From Streptomyces diastatochromogenes (GTDB lineage Bacteria > Actinomycetota > Actinomycetes > Streptomycetales > Streptomycetaceae), in the NCBI GenBank assembly GCA_026913215.1, contig JAPTYK010000001.1:4836001-4900000 (forward strand): 64,000 nucleotides of DNA, given 5' to 3'. Under the pieces are notes generated by a model. The model saw nothing but the letters and a program-made list of their open reading frames with translations. It was not told the DNA's origin and made no database searches. Both the position numbers and the translations under genes were made by a program. Of this stretch, positions 47,067 to 56,211 are shown in pieces. How positions within the stretch are numbered: the stretch's first letter is position 1; every line of letters starts with the position of its first letter.

Positions 47067-48093
47067 ATGGGCAGACCTTCCTCCCGGCTCCCCCGGCTCC
47101 CCCGGTTCACCTGGCCGCGGGCCGCACTGACCGTGCTGCTCGCGGCCGTCGCCGTGTGGCTGCTCGTGCCCGACCGGGGCGGGACGCCGACCGGGACCGA
47201 GGGGGAGCCGGAGCCGCTGAGGGGCGTCCCCTCGGGCTTCTTCACCGGCTCCGACGAGGCCGGGGTGCGCCGGATCGCGCAGGTGCAGGAGTGGCTCGGC
47301 GGCGACTCCTGACCGTCGGTCACACGTATCTGCCGGGCGACCGCTGGTCCAACATCGAGGGGCATCCCGCGCTGTTCACGCCCTGGGCGCGCTGGAAGGC
47401 GGAGCGGCCGGGGCGCCTGTTCGTGCTGAACGTGCCGCTGCTCGACCGGAACGAGGCCGGGCTGCCGGACGCCGAGGTGCGGGCGGGGCTGCGGCGGGGC
47501 GCGGACGGCGCGTACGACGGGCACTTCCGGACCCTGGGGAGCGGCTCGTGGCGCACGGGCTCGGCGACGCGGTCCTGGTGCTCGGCTGGGAGATGAACGG
47601 CACCACGTACAGCCACCGCTGCCGCCCGGACCCGACGGCCTGGAAGGCGTACTGGCGACGGGTGGCGGGGGTGCTGCGGGGGGTGCCGGGGCAGCGGTTC
47701 CGGCTGGACTTCACGCCGAGCCGGGGCCTGGACGCCATTCCGTGGCCGCACTGCTACCCGGGGGACGACGTCGTCGACATCATCGGGATGGACGCGTACG
47801 ACCAGCCGGCCGGGCTCTCCTTCGAGGAGCAGGTGGACGAGGAGTACGGGCTCGCGCACCACGTGCGCTTCGCCGCGGCGCACGGCAAGCCCGTCTCGTA
47901 CCCGGAGTGGGGGCTGTTCCGGAACGGGGACGACCCGGCGTACGTGCGGGGGATGCTGGACTGGTTCGCGGCGCACCGGCCGGTCTACCAGACCGTCACC
48001 GACTACTGCCCGCACGGGGTGTGGGGGTGCGCGGACAACCCGGCCTCGGCGCGGATCGTCAGGGGCGCGCTGGGGGCCTCAGGCCGGCGGTGA
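47067..48093 (+). CDS. Membrane-anchored GH26-like protein (second copy, frameshifted)
   Basis: About 343 residues, MGRPSSRLPRLPRFTWPRAA then the helix LTVLLAAVAVWLLVP, so signal-anchored. The domain matches the 29006 protein: VGHTYLPGDRWSNIEGHPAL, VLGWEMNGTTYSHR, DFTPSRGLDAIPW, DIIGMDAYDQPAG and SYPEWGLFRNGDDPAYVRGM, with the same two candidate glutamates. It lacks the EPKP linker and tail. Frame changes near 47310 and 47540. Translationally coupled to VKOR; the 3' end overlaps the convergent tetR by 15 bases. Confidence 0.82.
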
Positions 48094-48681
48094 CGCCGTC
48101 AGGCCGGTCTTGAGGGTGTCGACCGTGCGGTCGAGGAGGGCGACGAGGTCGTCGGTGCGGCCGTGCTCGGCCCAGTGGACGGTCGCCTCGCGGAGCGCGC
48201 CGAGGACCGCCGCCGTGAAGATCCGCACCTCCAGGCCGTCGGCGTCCCGGCCGGTGCGGTCGGCGATCGCGCGGGCGAGGCGGCGGCCGGTGGTGGCGGT
48301 GGTCTCGGTGAGCCGGGCGCGGACGGCGGGGATCTCCACCATGAGCCGGGCGCGCAGCCGGGTCTCCTCGGGCTCCGCTTCGAGGGCGGCGCGGACGGCT
48401 TCGAGGACGACCGCCCGCAGCGATTCGAGCGGCTCCTCGGCGGCGGGTCGGGCGCGCAGCCGGGCTTCGAGGAGGTCGTCGTCCTCGTCGCTGAGGAGGA
48501 TGTCCTCCCGGACGGGGAAGTAGCGGACGACGGTGGAGGGGGAGACCTCGGCGGCCGCGGCGATGCGGTCGGTGGTGGCGGCGTCCCAGCCGTGTTCGGC
48601 GGCGAGCCGGTAGGTGGCCTTCCGGATCGCCGCGCGGGTCTTGGCCTTCTTGCGTTCGCGGAGGCCGGGGCGGTCGTTCAT
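48079..48681 (-). CDS. TetR-family transcriptional regulator
   Basis: 200 residues, frame intact. N-terminal helix-turn-helix RAAIRKATYRLAAEHGWDAA, TTDRIAAAAEVSPSTVVRYF, PVREDILLSDED, then a ligand-binding helical domain. ATG at 48681, 17 bases after the stop of the haemolysin-III-like gene, so both are one operon. A CTACG-CCTC-CGTAG repeat before the operon at 49401 might be its site. Confidence 0.9.
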   Translation of the reverse strand: MNDRPGLRERKKAKTRAAIRKATYRLAAEHGWDAATTDRIAAAAEVSPSTVVRYFPVREDILLSDEDDDLLEARLRARPAAEEPLESLRAVVLEAVRAALEAEPEETRLRARLMVEIPAVRARLTETTATTGRRLARAIADRTGRDADGLEVRIFTAAVLGALREATVHWAEHGRTDDLVALLDRTVDTLKTGLTASPPA

Positions 48682-48698
48682 GACCCCATCGTCCCAGC

Positions 48699-49385
48699 TC
48701 AGGCGTGCTGGTAGGCCACCAGTGAGATGCCGACGTAATGGACGATGAAGGCGGCGAGGGTCAGCGAGTGGAAGACCTCGTGGAAGCCGAACCAGCGGGG
48801 GGAGGGGTTCGGGCGCTTGATGCCGTAGATGACGCCGCCCGCGCTGTAGAGCAGTCCGCCGACGATGACGAGGACGAGGACGGCGATGCCGCCGGTGCGC
48901 ATGAAGTCGGGCAGGAAGAAGACGGCGGCCCAGCCCATCGCGATGTAGCAGGGCGTGTACAGCCAGCGAGGGGCGCCGACCCAGAAGACGCGGAAGGCGA
49001 TGCCGGCGGCGGCCGCGGCCCAGACCGCCCACATGAGCGGCTTCGCCGTGGAGTCGGGGAGCAGCAGCAGGGTGAGCGGGGTGTAGGTGCCCGCGATGAT
49101 CAGGAAGATGTTGGCGTGGTCGAGGCGCCGGAGCACGGCCTCGCCGCGCGGGCCCCAGTTGCCGCGGTGGTAGAGCGCGCTGATGCCGAAGAGCAGGCAG
49201 GCGGTGAGGACGTAGATCCCGCAGGCGATGCGGGCGCGGGGCGAGTCGGAGAGGGCGACGAGGACGAGGCCCGCGACGATCACGGCGGGGAACATGCCCG
49301 CGTGCAGCCATCCCCGCAGCCGGGGCTTCGCCGGGAGCGGCGGGGTGAGCTCGATCGGGGGCGCTTCCGGCGTGGCTGCAGTCAT
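48699..49385 (-). CDS. trhA: Haemolysin III / PAQR-family membrane protein
   Basis: 228 residues with seven membrane helices. PAQR motifs: FGISALYHRGNWGPRGEAVL, LRRLDHANIFLIIAGTYTPL with the metal-binding His and Asp, and FHEVFHSLTLAAFIVHYVGI. The family affects membrane fluidity in bacteria; direct haemolysis is doubtful. Start MTAATPEAPPIELTPP. It leads a two-gene unit with TetR and is divergent from PEP carboxykinase, as at other Streptomyces pck loci from memory. Confidence 0.9.
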   Translation of the reverse strand: MTAATPEAPPIELTPPLPAKPRLRGWLHAGMFPAVIVAGLVLVALSDSPRARIACGIYVLTACLLFGISALYHRGNWGPRGEAVLRRLDHANIFLIIAGTYTPLTLLLLPDSTAKPLMWAVWAAAAAGIAFRVFWVGAPRWLYTPCYIAMGWAAVFFLPDFMRTGGIAVLVLVIVGGLLYSAGGVIYGIKRPNPSPRWFGFHEVFHSLTLAAFIVHYVGISLVAYQHA

Positions 49386-49400
49386 GGAACGGAATCCTAG

Positions 49401-49414
49401 CTACGCCTCCGTAG
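49401..49414. promoter_or_regulatory. Short inverted repeat in the trhA-pck divergent region
   Basis: CTACG-CCTC-CGTAG, 5-bp arms, 16 bases before the trhA start. It may be an autoregulatory TetR site. The rest of the 198-base gap must carry the pck promoter. Confidence 0.35.
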
Positions 49415-49583
49415 GTACCGGATATGAGTGGCGATGCTCACGTGTGCACCCCCCTGGACATATGGGCGAATCAGTCGGATGATCAAATGAGTGCGGTCGG
49501 CACCGGATGAGCAGCTACGACGCATCCGGGTCGCAGCCCCCACGGGGCATACAGCGGAATACACCCCTCAACAAGGAGCAATC

Positions 49584-51422
49584 GTGGCGCGCGACAACGC
49601 GGCTCCCCTTCCCACCCAGCACCAGGAGCTCGTCTCCTGGGTGAACGAGATCGCCGAGATCACCCAGCCGGACAACATCGTCTGGTGCGACGGCTCCGAG
49701 GCCGAGTACGAGCGCCTGTGCGAGGAGCTCGTCGCCAAGGGGACCTTCAAGAAGCTCGACCCGGTCAAGCGTCCGAACTCGTACTACGCCGCCTCCGACC
49801 CGTCCGACGTCGCGCGCGTCGAGGACCGGACCTTCATCTGCTCCGAGAAGGAGGAGGACGCGGGCCCGACCAACCACTGGAAGGCCCCGGCGGAGATGAA
49901 GGCCATCTTTACCGCGGAAGAGAACAGTTTCGCGGGCGAGAAGGGCATCTTCCGCGGCTCCATGCGCGGCCGCACCATGTACGTCGTGCCCTTCTGCATG
50001 GGCCCGGTCGGCTCCCCGCTCTCCGCCATCGGCGTCGAGATCACCGACTCCGCGTACGTCGCCGTCTCCATGCGCACCATGACCCGCATGGGACAGGCCG
50101 TCCTCGACGAGCTCGGCACCGACGGCTTCTTCGTCAAGGCCGTCCACACCCTCGGCGCCCCCCTCGCGGAGGGCGAGGCGGACGTGCCGTGGCCGTGCAA
50201 CTCCACCAAGTACATCTCGCACTTCCCGGAGACCCGCGAGATCTGGTCGTACGGCTCGGGCTACGGCGGCAACGCCCTGCTCGGCAAGAAGTGCTACGCG
50301 CTCCGCATCGCCTCCGTCATGGCGCGCGACGAGGGCTGGCTCGCCGAGCACATGCTGATCCTCAAGCTCACGCCGCCGCAGGGCGAGGCCAAGTACGTGG
50401 CCGCCGCCTTCCCGTCGGCCTGCGGCAAGACCAACCTCGCCATGCTGGAGCCGACCGTCCCCGGCTGGACCGTGGAGACCATCGGCGACGACATCGCCTG
50501 GATGCGCTTCGGCGAGGACGGCCGCCTCTACGCGATCAACCCCGAGGCCGGCTTCTTCGGCGTCGCGCCCGGCACCGGCGAGCACACCAACGCCAACGCC
50601 ATGAAGACCATGTGGGGCAACTCCGTCTTCACGAACGTCGCGCTCACCGACGACGGCGACGTGTGGTGGGAGGGCATGACCGAAGAGGCGCCCAAGCACC
50701 TCATCGACTGGAAGGGCAACGACTGGACTCCGGACTCGGAGAGCCCGGCCGCCCACCCGAACGCCCGCTTCACCGTCCCGGCCGGGCAGTGCCCGATCAT
50801 CGCGCCGGAGTGGGAGGACCCGAAGGGCGTGCCGATCTCGGCGATCCTCTTCGGCGGCCGCCGCGCCTCCGCCGTCCCGCTGGTCACCGAGTCCTTCGAC
50901 TGGAACCACGGCGTCTTCCTCGGCGCGAACGTCGCCTCCGAGAAGACCGCCGCCGCCGAGGGCAAGGTCGGCGAGCTGCGCCGCGACCCCTTCGCCATGC
51001 TGCCGTTCTGCGGCTACAACATGGGCGACTACATGGCCCACTGGGTCAAGGTGGGCGCGAACGCGGACGCCGCGAAGCTCCCGAAGATCTACTACGTGAA
51101 CTGGTTCCGCAAGAACGACGCCGGCAAGTTCGTCTGGCCCGGCTTCGGTGAGAACAGCCGCGTCCTCAAGTGGATCGTCGAGCGCCTCGACGGCAAGGCC
51201 GAGGGCGTCGAGACCCCGATCGGCATCCTGCCGACCGCCGGCTCCCTCGACACCGACGGCCTGGACCTCCCGGCCGAGGACCTGGAGTTCCTCCTCACGG
51301 TCGACCGTGACGTGTGGCGCGAAGAGGCCGCCCTCGTCCCCGACCACCTCAACACCTTCGGCGACCACACGCCGAAGGAGCTGTGGGACCAGTACAACGC
51401 GCTCGTGGAGCGCCTCGGCTAG
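49584..51422 (+). CDS. pckG: Phosphoenolpyruvate carboxykinase (GTP)
   Basis: 612 residues, frame intact. It turns oxaloacetate and GTP into PEP, GDP and CO2 in gluconeogenesis. The kinase-1 P-loop FPSACGKTN lies at about 276-284, the kinase-2 region is IGDDIAWMRFGEDG, and the guanine-binding signature NWFRKNDAGKFVWPGFGENS is near 513. GTG at 49584 follows AAGGAG, 7 bases before; VARDNAAPLPTQHQELVSW. Upstream in-frame ATGs exist but lack an RBS. A terminator follows at 51499. Confidence 0.97.
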   Translation: MARDNAAPLPTQHQELVSWVNEIAEITQPDNIVWCDGSEAEYERLCEELVAKGTFKKLDPVKRPNSYYAASDPSDVARVEDRTFICSEKEEDAGPTNHWKAPAEMKAIFTAEENSFAGEKGIFRGSMRGRTMYVVPFCMGPVGSPLSAIGVEITDSAYVAVSMRTMTRMGQAVLDELGTDGFFVKAVHTLGAPLAEGEADVPWPCNSTKYISHFPETREIWSYGSGYGGNALLGKKCYALRIASVMARDEGWLAEHMLILKLTPPQGEAKYVAAAFPSACGKTNLAMLEPTVPGWTVETIGDDIAWMRFGEDGRLYAINPEAGFFGVAPGTGEHTNANAMKTMWGNSVFTNVALTDDGDVWWEGMTEEAPKHLIDWKGNDWTPDSESPAAHPNARFTVPAGQCPIIAPEWEDPKGVPISAILFGGRRASAVPLVTESFDWNHGVFLGANVASEKTAAAEGKVGELRRDPFAMLPFCGYNMGDYMAHWVKVGANADAAKLPKIYYVNWFRKNDAGKFVWPGFGENSRVLKWIVERLDGKAEGVETPIGILPTAGSLDTDGLDLPAEDLEFLLTVDRDVWREEAALVPDHLNTFGDHTPKELWDQYNALVERLG

Positions 51423-51498
51423 TCCCCCCGAACTCGTGGTGGGCTGCCCCGAAACACCGCCCTGACCAGTGGGGTCACGACGGTCCATCACGACGCAA

Positions 51499-51534
51499 CC
51501 GGCCCCCGGAGCCCCCTCAGGCCCCGGGGGCCGG
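51499..51534. terminator. Terminator hairpin after pckG
   Basis: CCGGCCCCCGG and CCCGGGGGCCGG arms around a 13-base loop between convergent pckG and the gene ending at 51561. Confidence 0.7.
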
Positions 51535-51560
51535 CGCACGTCCCGGCCCGTGCCCCCCCC

Positions 51561-52150
51561 TCAGTCGCCCCGCTCCTCCACGTACCGCGTGTGGATCTCC
51601 TGGCGGATGGCCTCCGCGTCCCGCAGGGCGGCCGCGATGGCCGTCGCCTCCTCGTGGAGCGCGGCCAGTTGGCGTTCGAGGTGGGTCTCCGGCGGCTCGG
51701 CGCCCGGGGTGAACCGCGACCACCACCGGGTCCGTACGAAGGTGTCGACGGCCTCCGGGATGTCCTGCCGCACCGCGCGGCCCAGGACGTGCAGATGGCC
51801 GGGGTCGCTCACCCAGCCCGGTTCGAGCAGGGCCTCGACGAGGGTGGCGAGCCCGGTCAGCCGCTCGCGGGCGGACGGCGGCAGCTCCACCTCGGTGAGG
51901 TACGCGCGCAGGGTCGCGAAGTCGGCCCGCAGGGCGTCGAGCTGCTCGCCCGCGTCCGGGAAGCGCGGGGTGTCGGGGCGCTCGGGCGGGGCGATCAGCG
52001 CCCCGCCGCGTACAGCCCGCCGACCACCAGCGGCCACAGTCCGCCGGCCGCGCCGGTCAGGGCGATCCCGACGCCGACCAGGCCGAGGAGGCTGCCGGTG
52101 AGGTTCTTGCGGGACTCGGCGTACCGGAGCAGCCGGCTACTGGTAGCCAC
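51561..52150 (-). CDS. Small membrane protein, last gene of the TelA operon (XpaC-like?)
   Basis: About 196 residues. GTG at 52150 (VATSSRLLRYAESRKNLTGS) overlaps the upstream stop by 14 bases. Two adjacent helices (LLGLVGVGIALTGAAGGLWP; LVVGGLYAAGALIAPP), the second completed by restoring one G near 52012, then a cytoplasmic helical domain (RFPDAGEQLDALRADFATLR, RQLAALHEEATAIAAALRDA). The position next to TelA recalls the XpaC/TelA pairing in Firmicutes; the similarity is in layout only, so I mark it tentative. Confidence 0.65.
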
Positions 52151-53703
52151 GGATCTCCTCGAAGGCGCCGTCGAGCGAACCCCGGGTGGCGTCGAAGAGC
52201 TTGCCGCCGGTCAGGCTCGCGATGTGGTCGAGCTCGCCCCGGTCGGAGTCCCCGAAGAGGATCGGGAAGACCGGGGTGCGCCGCTGCCCGGCCGGGAGGG
52301 CGCGGTAGAAGGCGTCGAAGGCGCTCGCCGGGTCGCCGTCGGTGTTCTCCCCGTCCGTCATGAGGACGACCGAGGTGAAGGAGTCGTCGCCCGGGGCCTT
52401 GCCGAGGAAGCGGTAGGCCTCCTGGAGGCTGGAGTAGACGGCCGTGCCGCCGGAGGCCGAGAGCTTCCCGGCGTCGGCGCGGATCGCTTCGAGCGCCGCC
52501 TTCGGGGAGGCCGGGTCGACCGTGTGCGTACGGACCTCGGCCCGCTTCACCGAGGAGCCGAAGGGCATCAGGGTGACCTCCTCCCGGTCGCGGAAGTCCT
52601 CGGTCAGCTCGGCGAGCGCCGACTTCAGCCGGTCGAGCCGCTCGCCGCCCATGGAGCCCGAGGTGTCGAGCACGTACACCGTGCGGGAGGGCGGCGCAGG
52701 GTGTTGTCGTACGCGTCGAGCAGCCCGTCGGCGACGGCCCGGCTGCCGGGAAGGGAGCTCGCGGCGCGGGTCCCGGGCGAGCGCCGGGGCCGGGCGGACC
52801 CCGGCGACCACCGGGCGGCGCAGGGTCGTCCCGGTGATCCGCCGCTGGGCGTCCGGGGTGCGCAGCCAGGTGGTGAGCCGGCCGCCGCCTCCTTCGCCTC
52901 GGGGCGGGCGGAGGTCAGCAGGGTGAGCGGGTAGTCGGCGGTCACGACGCCGTCGGCCGGGCGGATCACGGTCAGCTTCTCGGGCGCGGACAGCAGCACG
53001 GACTCGTAGTTCACGAGCGCGTCGACGTCGGTGCGGCGGGCGTAGGCCGTGGCGAGCCAGCCGGAGGAGCCCGAGGTCAGCTTCTGTCCGCTGAAGAACT
53101 CCTTGAGCTTCGGGGTGGCCTTGGCGACGTCCTCCTCGGTGAGGGCCGACTGGGCGCCGGAGAGCCCGGAGGCGACCGAGACGAGCGCGGAGAAGCCGGA
53201 GTTGGAGCGCTTCGGGTCGGTCATGCCGTACGTCAGCTTCCCGTCGGCGACGGCCCGGTGCAGCTGGGACCAGGTGACCTTCGCCGGGTCCCAGCCGAGC
53301 CGGGCGACGGCCGCGGGCCGCACGCCGACGGCCACCGGCGAGGTCATGACCGGCGTCTCGTTGGTGATCTTCTTCGCGGTGTCCGGGCGGAGCCGGAGGT
53401 AGTCGTTCGAGGAGAGCCAGATTGCGTCGTACGCCTTGTCCGCCTCGCCGGAGGCGATGCGCTCGACGGCGTCCAGGGTGCCGGCGTAGGTGGGGCGGAC
53501 GGTGATCCCGGTCGCCTTGGCGGCCTCGTCGAGGACGGGGGCCATGTCGGCGAGCTCGGAGGAGGCGAGGACCCGCAGGGTGCCGGTCCTGTACTCCGTG
53601 CTCCGGGCCTCGGGGCGGTCGCCGCCGTCGCCGCCGGAGCAGGCGGTGGCGAGGAGGGCGAGGGCCAGGCCGCGGCCGCGCGGGTCAGGGTGCGGGTTCT
53701 CAT
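52137..53703 (-). CDS. Lipoprotein with solute-binding and von Willebrand A domains
   Basis: About 520 residues. Start MRTRTLTRAAA, lipobox LATACSG in the shifted frame near 53645. Residues 35-270: a type-2 periplasmic-binding fold (LRVLASSELADMAPVLDEAA, AYDAIWLSSNDYLRL, TYGMTDPKRSNSGFSALVSV). Residues 315-520: a VWA domain with MIDAS DTSGSMGG, SASGGTAVYSSLQ and VVLMTDGENTDGDP. It would sit on the outside of the membrane. Frame changes near 53665, 52885 and 52700. The stop overlaps the next gene; its start overlaps TelA. Confidence 0.82.
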
Positions 53704-54908
53704 GCGGGGCCGTCCTCCAGGGAACTCGTGCGGCGGCTGCGCTCCAGGTGGGCGCTCGCCCCCTGGAGCTCGGCCGTCAGCGACTCGACCGTCGCCGCCA
53801 TCGACTCCGTCGCCCGCGCCTTGTACGTGTCGATGGCGTCGAGCGTGCGGTAGATCTGCTGGAAGGCGGTGCGGAGCGTCTCCGCGCTCACCGCCGGGTC
53901 CGCCGCGATCCGCTGGATCTCGCCCGCCTGCCCTTCGAGCGCCTCGGCGTTGCGCCGGATGATGTCCTCGGTCGTCGAGCGCAGCGCCTTCACCTGCTCG
54001 GTGACCTTCCGCTGGTTCTCCAGCGCGGAGGCGAGCATCACCGCGATCTGCAGCGCCGACACGGTCGTCGTCGCCGCCCGCTCCACGCCCTTGATCAGTT
54101 CCTCGTTGTTCCGGCGGACCACGTCCATCGCCAGGTATCCCTGGGCGCAGACGGCGAGCTGGGTCAGCAGGTCCTGGTGCTTCTGCCGGACCGGGAAGAG
54201 GACGTCGGCGCGGAGGGCGTCCGCCCGCGCCGGGTCGGGGGCGAGGGCGATGCGCTCCTCCACGGCCGCGTCGAGGGCGTCGGTGAGCACCGCGTACTCC
54301 TGGAGCTTGCCCATGGTCTCCCACAGCCGGGCCCGCTCGGTCTGCAGGGCGGCGTTGTCGCGGCGCAGTTCGTCCCGGCCGCCGCGCAGCGCGTCGACGA
54401 TCCGGTTCAGGGTGTCCTGCGAGGAGGCGTACCTGGCGACGTGGTCGCGCAGCTTGTTGCCGCCGGGCAGCTTCGAGAGCAGGCCCTGAAGCCCTTGGCG
54501 GGGGTGTCGCGGGGTCCAGGTCCTCGACCGTGCGCCGGAGTTCGACGAGGGAGGAGCCGACCCGGGTCTGCGCGTCGCCGCCGCCCCGGCCGAGGGAGCG
54601 GACCGTGCGGTCCAGCATCCGGTTCGACTGCTGGGCGGCGGCGCGCATCTCGCCCGCGCCGAGCGCCGTGATCTCGCCGACGCGGCCGGCGAACTCGGGG
54701 AGCGCGGGTCGAGTCCGGACAGCGAGCCGACGTACTCCTCGGCCCGGCGGGACATCTCCGTGCGGACCGAGTCGTCCAGCGGCACCAGGCCGGAGGCCTG
54801 CTCGGCGCGGACGACGGGCACGGGCTCGGGCGGGGTGAGGACGAGCGGGGCGTCGTCCTCGGGCGATGTCAGGGCCATCGTCCTTCTCGGGTCGTCGGGC
54901 GTCGTCAT
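53700..54908 (-). CDS. TelA/KlaA toxic-anion-resistance family protein
   Basis: About 405 residues, MTTPDDPRRTMALTSPEDDA. Mostly helical and cytoplasmic: SNRMLDRTVRSLGRGG, LSKLPGGNKLRDHVARYASS, VLFPVRQKHQDLLTQLAVCA and RNAEALEGQAGEIQRIAADP, with coiled-coil stretches. TelA proteins are linked to tellurite and envelope stress, mechanism unknown. Frame changes near 54705 and 54500. ATGA overlaps on both sides show tight coupling. Confidence 0.88.
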   Translation of the reverse strand: MTTPDDPRRTMALTSPEDDAPLVLTPPEPVPVVRAEQASGLVPLDDSVRTEMSRRAEEYVGSLSGLDPRSPSSPAASARSRRSARARCAPPPSSRTGCWTARSAPSAGAAATRRPGSAPPSSNSGARSRTWTPRHPRQGLQGLLSKLPGGNKLRDHVARYASSQDTLNRIVDALRGGRDELRRDNAALQTERARLWETMGKLQEYAVLTDALDAAVEERIALAPDPARADALRADVLFPVRQKHQDLLTQLAVCAQGYLAMDVVRRNNEELIKGVERAATTTVSALQIAVMLASALENQRKVTEQVKALRSTTEDIIRRNAEALEGQAGEIQRIAADPAVSAETLRTAFQQIYRTLDAIDTYKARATESMAATVESLTAELQGASAHLERSRRTSSLEDGPA

Positions 54909-56040
54909 GCGGTGTCCCCCTGGTCGCGGGCCCGCAGCGCCATCTCGTGCAGCACCTCGCTGGTGGGCACGGGCGCCTGGCGGACTCCGGTCAGCGTCTG
55001 GTTGAGGTACGCGGTGTGGCCTTCGGTCGCGGCGGTGAACTCGCTCGCCGCGCCCTGCGGCCGGAAGCCGTGGCGGACCGCGAGCTTGCGCAGCTCGGGG
55101 TCGGTGGAGAGGAGTTCACCGAGCGCCCGGCCGTTCTCGGTGAGCGGTACGAGGTGTGGTCGCTGTTGACCGTGGTGTCCGGGTAGAGGACGACGAGGTC
55201 GCCCATGGGGCGCCCGGCGAGCAGCTGGGCGGCGACCTGCGACTCGTACACGAGGACGAGCGGGTTGCCGACGCCGCTGACGAAGTCCCGGAAGGGCGCG
55301 TCCGAACTCGACTGCTGGGCGCCCTGCACCTGGACGAGCTTGCGCAGGAGCGGGGCCGTGCGGGTGACGGCGGCCTTGTCGCCCGCGACCCGCCCGCCGT
55401 CGGCGACGTAGCTCGCGGCGGCGAGGTAGAGGGCGCCGGAGCTGGAGGCGACCGGGTCGGTGGAGGTGATGAAGAGGGTGCCGCTCAGCTCCGCGTGTCC
55501 GGCCGAGCCCTTGAGCTGCTGCCAGGTCCGGTCGGCGCGGGCCGCCGCGAGGTAGGCGTCCATCTTCAGGGTGCCGCTGGTGCCGCGCGGGCCCAGGGTC
55601 GCCAGGCCGTTGGCGGCGAGGACCCGGGCGGCGGCGCTGTGCGCGACGACGACGAGCGGCGAGTAGAAGGGCCGCAGCGGCGCCGACAGCGCCTTGTCCT
55701 TCGCCTTCGTCTGCGCCTTGGCGCGGATCTCGTCCGCCGGCCCCTTCGAGGAGGGGAAGGCGAAGTCGTAGCCGTCGAGGGACAGTTCCTCCATGTCCCA
55801 GGACCCGGAGGTCTCGGTGGCCACGGTGAAGCCCTTGGCCGCCAGGGCCTTCACCACCTGCGGATCGGCGAAGAACTCGGCCTTCTCCGATCCGATGACT
55901 CCTCGCACGGTCTTCGTTGCCGTGCCCGTGTCCTTGTCGCCGCCCGTCACGAGGACGGCGGCCACGCCGCCGAGGAGCAGGACGGCCAGGACGATTCCCA
56001 GGATGCGTCTCACGCGGGCAGCGTGCTCGCGGAAACCCAC
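54905..56040 (-). CDS. Membrane-anchored solute-binding-like protein, first gene of the TelA operon
   Basis: About 378 residues. N-terminal anchor ILGIVLAVLLLGGVAAVLVT, then a type-2 periplasmic-binding-like fold: VRGVIGSEKAEFFADPQVVK, LDGYDFAFPSSKGPADEIRA, FYSPLVVVAHSAAARVLAAN and LVLVYESQVAAQLLAGRPMG. One shift near 55148 moves to YLNQTLTGVRQAPVPTSEVL, and it ends QGDTA. The fold is related to the binding half of the VWA lipoprotein two genes down. ATG at 56040; the stop overlaps the telA ATG (ATGA). Confidence 0.8.
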
Positions 56041-56173
56041 ATTCCAGGGGGAGTTGGGTGTACGGGGGGTGAAGGAGCGATCCCGGTACCGAACCGGAGC
56101 GGGGTCCGCCGAATTCCTTGCCGCTGCGGGGGAGTTCGGGTCTTCGGGCCTTCGGGTGGAGCGTTGGTGGGCG

Positions 56174-56207
56174 CCCGGCCCGCGTGGTTCGTGCCACGCG
56201 GGCCGGG
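56174..56207 (-). terminator. Perfect hairpin downstream of the 56212 gene
   Basis: CCCGGCCCGCGTGG and CCACGCGGGCCGGG, 14-bp perfect arms with a 6-base loop. Its position argues that the upstream minus-strand gene ends at 56212, not 56010. Confidence 0.8.
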
Positions 56208-56211
56208 GCCG

